Shown here: in pieces, positions 18,243-24,514 of the stretch
Position numbering within the stretch: position 1 is the first letter of the stretch
Layout of the letters: every line of letters starts with the position of its first letter
From: Willaertia magna
Taxonomy: Eukaryota > Heterolobosea > Eutetramitea > Acrasida > Naegleriidae
Reading direction: 5' to 3'
NCBI GenBank assembly: GCA_902984215.1
Contig: CADWAF010003482.1
Location: 1 to 24,514, forward strand
DNA length: 24,514 nucleotides
Position numbers and translations under genes: made by a program
Notes under the pieces: generated by a model
What the model was told of the DNA's origin: nothing
The model's input: only the letters and a program-made list of their open reading frames with translations
Database searches by the model: none

Positions 18243-19397
18243 ATGAGCAAAAACCTGTTCCTGTATGGATCCATCAACAATCCAACAATATTATCAACAG
18301 GTGTCATCACACATAATAATCAAAACATACCTGCAGATAAATTAAATGAAAATGATATGATAGAAAGTGTATTTTCAACTAACTTAAATTTAGAAGAAAC
18401 ACCAAACTATAATAATTTAATTGATTATATTTCCGATATACCATTTGATCATTTAGAACAACAAATTCAACAACAAAATGATATGAATAATACAGATATT
18501 AATACAAATATAATTATACCTATATTACGTGGTGAAAATAGTTCTTTAATAAAAGTTATTTGGGGTAAAGATCCTAATCCAAATATTTTAATAGAAATTG
18601 AGCCAATTGATTTCCAAAGAGATGAAAGCGCGCGAGAAGCCTTCTCATTGAGTGAAGGATATTTTGTTCCACCCATAATACAGAATATTTTATTGGTAAA
18701 TAAACAATTACCACCTTCACCTGTAAATAATACAACAATGCTTAATCATAATAATCAACAACAACAACAACAACAGATGGTAAAGGAGGAGATGAATTCA
18801 CCTATGGGAATGATGAATAATAGGGTTGCAACGCCACAACAACAATTTGTACAAACACCTCAACAACATCAAGTGAGAGTGAAACAAGAGTATGAAACGC
18901 CACAACAACAACAAGTATATACCACTCCTATGCAACAACAGGTACAGACGCCTCAACCTATGGTTCAACCTACAATTTCAACAACAAATATGAAAAGAAT
19001 TGATAGCGGTATAAGTAGTACCGGATATGTAGGAACACCTTCTTCACAAACAACTTATACACCAATGTCTTCAACAACTGAAAATCAAAGTGATTTTCCA
19101 ATGACAGAAGGAGGAACAGTAGATGAGGAAGGTAAAAAGAAGAAGAAGAAAAAGAAAGACAAGAAGAGTAGTAAAGAAGGAGGATCTTCGGAAAAGAAAA
19201 AGAAAAGAAAGAAAAAGGAAGGAGAAGAAGGTTCTACTGGTACATCGGGAGAAAAGAAAGAAAAGAAGAAGAAAAAGAAAAAAGATAAAGAAGGAAGTAG
19301 TAGTACTTCTGGAGAGAAGAAAGAAAAGAAAAAGAGAAAGAAAGAAGAAGGAACTTCAGATCCAAATGGAATGGCACCTACACAACCTCAAATTTAA
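18243..19397 (+). CDS. 384-aa Gln- and Lys-rich probable nuclear protein (weak MED19 resemblance)
   Basis: Residues about 1-160 look globular. The middle (about 165-285) is rich in Gln, Pro, Thr and Met with CAA-encoded Gln runs. The end (about 295-380) alternates KKKKKK blocks with short Gly/Ser/Glu spacers (EGGSSEKK, GSTGTSGEKK, GSSSTSGEKK), a strongly basic, disordered and probably nuclear tail built by repeat expansion. MED19 of Mediator has a similar order: a short globular part with DNSSLRSLI and a GFRLHTGPLPE segment, then Lys-rich blocks. Here GENSSLIKVI and AFSLSEGYFVPPI are the nearest counterparts. This resemblance is weak and from memory, so I leave the symbol blank. A lysine/arginine-rich frame on the same strand at 19123-19401 is its shadow. 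JMJD5 starts 57 bp downstream on the same strand. Confidence 0.8.
   Translation: MSKNLFLYGSINNPTILSTGVITHNNQNIPADKLNENDMIESVFSTNLNLEETPNYNNLIDYISDIPFDHLEQQIQQQNDMNNTDINTNIIIPILRGENSSLIKVIWGKDPNPNILIEIEPIDFQRDESAREAFSLSEGYFVPPIIQNILLVNKQLPPSPVNNTTMLNHNNQQQQQQQMVKEEMNSPMGMMNNRVATPQQQFVQTPQQHQVRVKQEYETPQQQQVYTTPMQQQVQTPQPMVQPTISTTNMKRIDSGISSTGYVGTPSSQTTYTPMSSTTENQSDFPMTEGGTVDEEGKKKKKKKKDKKSSKEGGSSEKKKKRKKKEGEEGSTGTSGEKKEKKKKKKKDKEGSSSTSGEKKEKKKRKKEEGTSDPNGMAPTQPQI
18757..18774 (+). repeat. CAA microsatellite encoding polyglutamine
   Basis: A short run of CAA triplets encodes the Gln run of the 384-aa protein. Further CAA clusters follow to about 18,950. It is likely length-variable between strains. 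Confidence 0.7.
19132..19350 (+). repeat. Purine-rich AAG/AAA triplet region encoding lysine blocks
   Basis: About 220 bp are almost all A and G on the plus strand, coding for three lysine blocks separated by Ser/Gly/Thr spacers that each carry a GEKK- or SEKK-type restart. Both the DNA and the protein look like an imperfect tandem repeat of about 28-34 codons. The polypurine strand could form unusual DNA structures, but nothing here shows that it does. Confidence 0.7.
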
Positions 19398-19454
19398 TTG
19401 ATTATTGTAATTTTTGTAATTAATTAATTAATATTAAAATTTAAAAAAAAATAA

Positions 19455-20870
19455 ATGAATGAATATGTAGAAAAGTTTATAGGAACGATTTTAATACAAG
19501 ATGAATTATTTCAAATTAATTTTATAAAAGAAAATATAATTAACAATATTAAACTTATTCATCCGTTGGTAGATAATTTATTTCACTTAATTATAAATAA
19601 AAATCTTAACAAAGAATTAATTTTATTATTAGATAAATTATATGATATTTGTTGGGTTCAATTACATACTGGACATTGGTCAGAAGTTTCAAATGATTGG
19701 AGAAGTTTGTTTTCATTATGTTGTTTCTTAATTGTGATATTTACAATTCACAATAATAAACAAGTGATTGGTAATAGTGAAGAAGAAATTAAAAATATAG
19801 ATGAATTAAAAAGTTTAATTAAGAAATGTGATGAAGGGTTAATGATGGGTGATGATTCTTATAGAAGTTATTTACATGGAATAGTTGATGAAATTCATAA
19901 AGAATTAATTTCTTTAAAAGGAATACCAAAATTGACAAATTTAGAAGATAATAATTTGGGAGATAACTTATCACCAAAATTAAAAAAGAAAAAAATTAAT
20001 TTGGACAGCATCATTCAGAATAATAATTTTTTAAATCAAATAATTTTACAAAAAGACAAATTAATTCCTATTGTTGATAAAAACATTTCAATTCAAGAAT
20101 TTAAATTAAAATATTTTGATAAACAAATTCCTTGTATTATTAAGGGAGCCGCAAAAGATTGGTCAGCTTTTACAAAATGGAAAGATTTAAATTATTTATT
20201 AGAAAATGCAGCTTATCGTACTGTTCCTATAGAAATTGGAAAGTATTATACCTCAGATGATTGGTCACAACAATTAATTCCATTTCATGAATATTTAGAT
20301 AAATTTCTTTTATACAATAATAAGAATTTAAATAGTGACTTTAATGGGAAACAAGAAGAACATGATAAAACAACAGTTAGTGCTTCCATTATTGGATATT
20401 TAGCTCAACATCCTCTCTTTGAACAAATTCATTCGCTAAGAAAAGATATTCAAGAACCAATTTATTGTATTTTAGGAAAAGAAGGTAATTTAATTTCAGT
20501 TAATTCTTGGTTTGGACCTTCTGGAACAATTTCACCACTACACACTGATCCTTACGATAATATTTTAGTTCAAATTATTGGATTTAAATATATTAGAGTA
20601 TATCATCCTGATGAAACAAGTAATTTATATAAAAGAAAGACTGGATTATTATCTAGTAATACAAGTGAGATTGATAATTTATTTATTTTGGAAAAGGATA
20701 AACATTTACAACAAGAATTATTGGAGAATACTTTTCCATTAGTAAAAAATTGTAAATGTTACTGGGAAGGGATTTTAGAAGAAGGCGATTATTTATATAT
20801 ACCAAAATTATATTGGCATTATGTGCAGTCTTTGTTAATTAGTTTCTCTGTTAGTTTTTGGTTTGAATAA
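19455..20870 (+). CDS. KDM8: JMJD5/KDM8-type JmjC oxygenase
   Basis: This is a 471-aa Fe(II)/2-oxoglutarate oxygenase. The JmjC domain occupies about 205-471: IIKGAAKDW (entry block), SWFGPSGTISPLHTDP with iron ligands His363 and Asp365, and LYIPKLYWHYVQSL with the third ligand His455, ending in SFSVSFWF. The wording (GYLAQHPLFEQI, WFGPxGTISPLH, WHYV, SFSVSFW) matches JMJD5 and separates it from histone-demethylase JmjC families. The N-terminal helical region contains LHTGHWSEVSNDWR, the counterpart of the JMJD5 N-terminal domain. In animals JMJD5 is an arginine 3-hydroxylase acting on proteins such as RCCD1 and RPS6; demethylase and peptidase activities are disputed. The C-terminus ends flush with the domain, as in the human protein. 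No signal peptide; nuclear or cytosolic. Confidence 0.93.
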   Translation: MNEYVEKFIGTILIQDELFQINFIKENIINNIKLIHPLVDNLFHLIINKNLNKELILLLDKLYDICWVQLHTGHWSEVSNDWRSLFSLCCFLIVIFTIHNNKQVIGNSEEEIKNIDELKSLIKKCDEGLMMGDDSYRSYLHGIVDEIHKELISLKGIPKLTNLEDNNLGDNLSPKLKKKKINLDSIIQNNNFLNQIILQKDKLIPIVDKNISIQEFKLKYFDKQIPCIIKGAAKDWSAFTKWKDLNYLLENAAYRTVPIEIGKYYTSDDWSQQLIPFHEYLDKFLLYNNKNLNSDFNGKQEEHDKTTVSASIIGYLAQHPLFEQIHSLRKDIQEPIYCILGKEGNLISVNSWFGPSGTISPLHTDPYDNILVQIIGFKYIRVYHPDETSNLYKRKTGLLSSNTSEIDNLFILEKDKHLQQELLENTFPLVKNCKCYWEGILEEGDYLYIPKLYWHYVQSLLISFSVSFWFE

Positions 20871-20956
20871 AACAGGAAATATCAAGAAGGTAACTTAGCC
20901 AAATGGAGGACACACCATTACAACATACTCTTTTAAGGTCAATTACTTAATTTCTT

Positions 20957-21029
20957 TGGAACTAGAGGTAATCCATTAGATCAAGTTAATGGTCCAACTG
21001 CATGTTGCAGATACTGGTAATTCTAGAGC
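20957..21029 (+). other. Possible decayed fragment of the 5' region of 18S rRNA
   Basis: TGGTAATTCTAGAGC at 21015-21029 is identical to a nearly universal 18S rRNA block (GTGGTAATTCTAGAGCTAATACATG). Upstream, ATGGT at 20989-20993 lies 26 nt before it, the same distance as ATGGT in 18S, and CATTAGATCAAGTTA (20974-20988) resembles the 18S CATTAAATCAGTTAT that precedes it; GGAACTAGAGG also parallels GAAACTGCGAATGG. The order is that of 18S but many positions differ. It lies between the convergent stop codons of JMJD5 and the 869-aa gene. The rRNA comparison is from memory, and chance is not excluded. Confidence 0.35.
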
Positions 21030-21055
21030 CACAGTTTTTAAACGAATGGATGTAT

Positions 21056-23665
21056 CTATAAAACAATGAAATGTTCCAATCTATCATACAAAGCATCATT
21101 ATCAATAACCGATTTGACACTTTCCTTTGTTTTGAATCCTTCAAGTGGTCTGGCTTGTAGGATCTTTTGAGCAGTTGCTTTTCCAATCCCTTCAAAACTT
21201 AACAACTGGTTTTCTGTGAATTCATTCACATGAAGTGCTGGTGATGCATGTATATAACTTGATTGCCCAGAAAAGTTTACAAAGTAATTGTCAAAATTAC
21301 TCTTGTCTACAATTATTAAATCATCTGGAAAGTCCTTAGCACTAGGACATTTTAAAATGGGTTTTCCTGTCAAAATTACTGTAATATTTCTAGTTTTAAG
21401 CTTGGTGTTGGTAAATTTGAACAGTTTGTTCCTTTGGTACAGCTCATTCAAAATGGTATCATAAGATAAAGCGCCATTCCCAGAGTCGGCCCACTTTCCC
21501 TGTAAATGAATCACTAAAATTGTGTCTTTCTCATCTTTCAAAGTTACTCCAAATATCAAACAGTCCCCAGCTGTATCAGATGTCCCATTCTTCATCACAA
21601 CACATTTCTCTAGCTCCTCTAGTTCCTCTATGAAATGTTTGGAACATAAAGCAGTCTGGGCATTGTAGTCACCTTGAATTCGATAGGTGGAAGAAGGCAT
21701 TTCAACATCTTCAGAACCAACGCGTACCTGTGTTAATCCAGTTTTGCCGTTCATCTTAGCAAACCGAAACAAATCATAAAGACTAAGTGTTACACCCTTT
21801 AACAAAGACAATAATAAATAATGGTAGTTATGAATGATATCTACCCAACTCAGTCCATAAGTGTTTCCTAAAGGGTTTTTAAGATATAACAATTCAAAAG
21901 TTTCCCTCAAATAACGAGGTATCAGTTTTTCCAAAAGAACCGTTGGATAAACTGCTATTTGTGTGTCAGAATTGATAGTATTAATCATAACTGCTCCAAA
22001 GTTTTCCAAATCAGAAAAAGTAAAATTAGTAGTTGGAAATGGTTGTCTGTGTTCAATTGACATTTTTGAAAAGATGATTTTGGAAAGGTAAACTCGTGCT
22101 GTAGGACCCAAAAAGTTACCATAACTTCTCCTAAGAGATACTTTCGCTTTTTCCCAGCTTGAAAGAAGACTGGGTTCATTTCCTGCACCTGACAACAAAT
22201 ATTCCTTCAAAAAGTATTCTACGCCCCTAGGAAACCCTGAAAAGCTTCGCAAATAGTGCCTAAAGTTTGAATTAGTTCTCCAATTTCTTAGACTTGGATA
22301 ATTTAAAGACAAAGCGTCTAATATTTCTTGAACAGAAGTTGTAGAGAGAGAGGCCTTAAGTGGGATAAAATGTGGGATATAGGTACTTCCAAGTAAGTTG
22401 TCATGGATAGGTGTGTAATATGTACCTGCTAACATAACAAAGAGATTGCTTTTCCTGTGTTTGCTAATATACTTGCCGAGGTGTGACATTATTTCCTTGA
22501 GTGGGTTGTTCTGCCTTACTTGTAAATCTAATCTGTGTGCCTCATCAAAGGCTAGAAAGAAATCAGTTTTTTCGTAATCAACTTGTAAAATTTTTGAAAT
22601 AATGATAAGGGCTTCTGATAAATCGAATTCGCGATTTCTAATATATTCAGTCCAATCTCTCAAGAAGATTGAAAACGATGCAGGAGAGTAACTAGATTTT
22701 TGGACAAAAGCAGAAAAAATCATACGTGCTATGAGAGATTGGAGTATATCTTTTTCACTTTTGTCTAACGAAGATGCGTTACCATAACTAACAAATAAAG
22801 GAATTGTTCTAAAACCTTGTCTTACAGGTGATTTAGTGATGTAAATACCAATTTCTTGAAGAACTCTTGATTTCCCAACCCCAGGAGCAGCAACAACAAA
22901 TGGGAACACTACATCTTGCTTGTCTAGATCTTTTTCAACTGGTCTGGATCGAAATAACATAACTACTTCATTGACGATATTCTCTCGTTCAACAAATTTG
23001 AAATCTGAACCAAACGATGATACAAGACTGGTTTTGAGTGCAAGGTCACTGTAGTCTTTTTGATTTTTAACAAAGAAACGGTCTAAATCTAATAATGATA
23101 CATTTTCTTTTGTAATGTAAGGTAAAGTATCAGATAACAAGTGACTGAGTTTGGTGTTGAGTAGATTGTTAACCCAAAATACTACAGTCTTGATTGTATC
23201 ATGTGGGACCATAGGAAAAACCTTCAAATATTCATCTACAATACGATCCATATGTTTTTTTTGTATCTTAATGTCGTCGATAATGTTACTAATAGAAGTA
23301 CCTTTAAAGTTGGCTTTATACAAAGGCTTTACATCATCTTCAGACAAAGAAGCGCCCCCTTTTGTTTTTGGAAGACACAATAATGAACAAACTTGTTCTT
23401 TTGTCCAATCGGCATAGTTAGTTAAATCTAATAACAACGCGGTTTCATCTAATGAAGATGAATGCGGTGAAACAAGTTGGATATCATCAGTGGTACCCGT
23501 TTGTTGTTTATCTAATGGATAAGAAGAGGTAGAATAATTTTTCTTTTTGGAATGTACATTGTTTTGTTTCTTGTTGTTGAGGAATGGTTGCTTGACTATA
23601 TAAAAGGTAACAGAGCATTTCTTTTTGAAAACCTTTCCGAAGATAGAAGTAAAAACAGGTCTCAT
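21056..23665 (-). CDS. 869-aa SAM-like/P-loop NTPase/PD-(D/E)xK-like/HhH protein with mitochondrial-type leader (Crinkler-RHS-like)
   Basis: Domains in order: a basic, acid-free leader of about 50 residues ending NYSTSSY, typical of a mitochondrial presequence; a possible SAM-like helical domain at about 83-150 (YADWTKEQVCSLL); a NTPase with FVERENIV (224-231), Walker A APGVGKSR (260-267, Lys265) and Walker B FFLAFDEAH (Asp374, Glu375); a helical region; a candidate PD-(D/E)xK domain with Asp701 (GDCLIFG) and Gln722-x-Lys724 (VIHLQGKW) after a Glu-rich helix; and a helix-hairpin-helix at about 818-845 (LLSFEGIGKATAQKIL), a sequence-nonspecific DNA-binding fold. NTPase followed by a restriction-nuclease-like domain is the layout described for Crinkler-RHS-type effectors and related mobile-element proteins. 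The usual N-terminal effector header is not seen. By eye this is among the least A+T-rich CDS here. Activity, targeting and nuclease assignment are inferences. Confidence 0.8.
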   Translation of the reverse strand: MRPVFTSIFGKVFKKKCSVTFYIVKQPFLNNKKQNNVHSKKKNYSTSSYPLDKQQTGTTDDIQLVSPHSSSLDETALLLDLTNYADWTKEQVCSLLCLPKTKGGASLSEDDVKPLYKANFKGTSISNIIDDIKIQKKHMDRIVDEYLKVFPMVPHDTIKTVVFWVNNLLNTKLSHLLSDTLPYITKENVSLLDLDRFFVKNQKDYSDLALKTSLVSSFGSDFKFVERENIVNEVVMLFRSRPVEKDLDKQDVVFPFVVAAPGVGKSRVLQEIGIYITKSPVRQGFRTIPLFVSYGNASSLDKSEKDILQSLIARMIFSAFVQKSSYSPASFSIFLRDWTEYIRNREFDLSEALIIISKILQVDYEKTDFFLAFDEAHRLDLQVRQNNPLKEIMSHLGKYISKHRKSNLFVMLAGTYYTPIHDNLLGSTYIPHFIPLKASLSTTSVQEILDALSLNYPSLRNWRTNSNFRHYLRSFSGFPRGVEYFLKEYLLSGAGNEPSLLSSWEKAKVSLRRSYGNFLGPTARVYLSKIIFSKMSIEHRQPFPTTNFTFSDLENFGAVMINTINSDTQIAVYPTVLLEKLIPRYLRETFELLYLKNPLGNTYGLSWVDIIHNYHYLLLSLLKGVTLSLYDLFRFAKMNGKTGLTQVRVGSEDVEMPSSTYRIQGDYNAQTALCSKHFIEELEELEKCVVMKNGTSDTAGDCLIFGVTLKDEKDTILVIHLQGKWADSGNGALSYDTILNELYQRNKLFKFTNTKLKTRNITVILTGKPILKCPSAKDFPDDLIIVDKSNFDNYFVNFSGQSSYIHASPALHVNEFTENQLLSFEGIGKATAQKILQARPLEGFKTKESVKSVIDNDALYDRLEHFIVL

Positions 23666-23674
23666 TTTTTTTTT

Positions 23675-23682
23675 CGGGCCCG
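23675..23682. promoter_or_regulatory. CGGGCCCG palindrome in the poly-A leader of the 869-aa gene
   Basis: An 8-bp all-GC palindrome sits between two homopolymer runs, 9 nt upstream of the start codon on the minus strand. An all-GC octamer is striking where flanking DNA is nearly pure A/T. Role unknown; possibilities are a transcription-factor site or a small leader hairpin. Confidence 0.4.
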
Positions 23683-24420
23683 TTTTTTTTCTAAATCAAA
23701 AATTTTTAAAATATTTAACTAATTACTCAGCCACAATTTTTTAATTAATTGTTTGAAAAATAAAAAATAATTGTAGGATTTTATTAATTTTAAAAAAATA
23801 AATTATTTTGTTTTTATAATTTTGTATTTAATTAATTTTAATTTAAAGGTTTTTATTTTTAATTATATTTTTTGTAAATAATTGTTATTTTTGTTTTATT
23901 TAAAAATAATAAAATTAAAAATATTTATATGTTATTATTATTTAATAGATTAACTAAAATTAAAAATAAAATTATTTTTTAAAAACTTTATTTTTATTTG
24001 AAAAATATATATAAACTTAGCAGTTCCATAATTTTTTTAAGGAAAAAAAATAAGAGTTTTTTTACAAAATTTTATAAAATCTATATAAATTATACTATTA
24101 ACTGTATAATTTATACTTTTTAAAAAAATGTTACTTATGTTTAAAATATCTTTTTAAAAAAAATTAAAAATTAATACTGTCTCAAAAAGTATATAAATTT
24201 ATACTCTTTTTATTATTGTTGAAAGGAATTATTTTTTGTTTAAATGGAGTATCTATAATATTTGTTTTAATCTTTTTTACTTAATTTTATCCGTAAAGTA
24301 CTTGTAATTATTGTTAATTTAAATTGAGTTCTTTTTTATTTAAAATTATTACTATTATTTCTAAATCTTAAAAAGAAATTAAAAAAAGTATAAATTTATA
24401 CAGTTTTTAAATTTTTAAAA
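23683..24420. other. A+T-rich intergenic DNA with GTATAAATTTATAC dyads
   Basis: No gene is visible here. The stretch contains the promoter side of the 869-aa gene and several dyads: GTATAATTTATAC-like at 24104-24116, GTATATAAATTTATAC at 24189-24204 (followed by TCTTTTT exactly as in the left-flank copy) and the perfect GTATAAATTTATAC at 24388-24401. A short string TCCGTAAAGTA at 24290-24300 recurs as TCCGTAAAGCA at 24480-24490, inside the tandem repeat that follows. Confidence 0.65.
24388..24401. repeat. Perfect 14-bp dyad GTATAAATTTATAC (right copy)
   Basis: Identical to the copy at 1555-1568, again preceded by an A-run and followed within two bases by a T-run. Near copies lie at 24189-24204 and 24104-24116. 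Confidence 0.6.
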
Positions 24421-24424
24421 ATGT

Positions 24425-24514
24425 GCGCAAACTTAAATTTGTCGCAACGGACTTAAATTTACCGCAGCAGATAAAAAAATCCGTAAAGCAGATAAATTTA
24501 GTCCGCAAAGAGTA
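24425..24514. repeat. Degenerate ~20-bp tandem repeat, cut by the window end
   Basis: Four successive units can be aligned: 24431-24450 and 24451-24470 both begin ACTTAAATTT, while 24471-24491 and 24492-24514 begin ATAAAAAAAT and ATAAATTTAG. Each unit continues with a GC-bearing half of the type TCGCAACGG, CCGCAGCAG, CCGTAAAGCAG or TCCGCAAAG. GCAGATAAA recurs at 24467-24475 and 24488-24496. The GC-bearing half contrasts with the flanking A/T. The array probably continues beyond the window. Confidence 0.5.

Noticed and set aside
19123..19401. Arg/Lys-rich alternate frame inside the 384-aa gene
   Set aside because: Direct consequence of the purine-rich lysine repeat read in another frame.
20880..20912. 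Resemblance of AAGGTAACTTAGCCAAATG to 28S or the extreme 5' end of 18S rRNA
   Set aside because: Needs an insertion or many mismatches and is too short to support; only the 20957-21029 block is kept as a candidate.
20986..21195. 69-codon minus-strand frame
   Set aside because: Overlaps the 3' end of the 869-aa gene in another frame and the intergenic rRNA-like stretch; no protein features.
24425..24514. CRISPR array at the right edge
   Set aside because: Units are contiguous and degenerate with no unique spacers, and the genome is eukaryotic; a minisatellite fits better.

Overview
The window looks like nuclear DNA from an A+T-rich, gene-dense unicellular eukaryote, most like a dictyostelid or other amoebozoan. 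The reasons are extreme A+T in the intergenic DNA, short A-runs directly before start codons, TAA at every stop codon I read, Asn and Gln runs, one 47-bp GT-AG intron, and a eukaryotic gene set with two apparent mitochondrial presequences. The species cannot be named from the sequence.

Layout. Bases 1-122 are the last codons of a gene that looks like mitochondrial aconitase (+). About 122-2,100 is A/T-dominated DNA with scattered dyads. About 2,070-4,380 is a graveyard: a decayed minus-strand ORF interrupted by a 251-bp MITE-like element with perfect 17-bp terminal inverted repeats, then a frameshifted 5' fragment of a P-loop NTPase gene (+) that collides with the 3' end of an unidentified 296-aa gene (-).

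From 4,358 to 20,870 the genes are tightly packed: the 296-aa protein (-), a 1,111-aa tail-anchored coiled-coil protein (-), histidyl-tRNA synthetase (+), mitochondrial malonyl-CoA:ACP transacylase (+), a 914-aa beta-helix/multi-pass membrane protein (-), TBCK (-, two exons), a Gln/Lys-rich probable nuclear protein (+) and a JMJD5/KDM8-type JmjC oxygenase (+). They are mostly unrelated housekeeping genes. Two divergent pairs share short promoters: coiled-coil/HisRS (360 bp) and TBCK/Gln-Lys-rich protein (181 bp).

From 21,056 to 23,665 (-) lies the most unusual gene. It encodes an 869-aa protein with a mitochondrial-looking leader, a possible SAM-like domain, a P-loop NTPase, a candidate PD-(D/E)xK nuclease domain and a C-terminal helix-hairpin-helix. 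This resembles the NTPase-plus-nuclease layout of Crinkler-RHS-type effectors. Beside its 3' end is a short stretch that reads like a decayed 5' piece of 18S rRNA. The right edge returns to A+T-rich DNA carrying the dyad GTATAAATTTATAC, also present on the left edge, and ends in a degenerate tandem repeat of about 20 bp cut by the window boundary.
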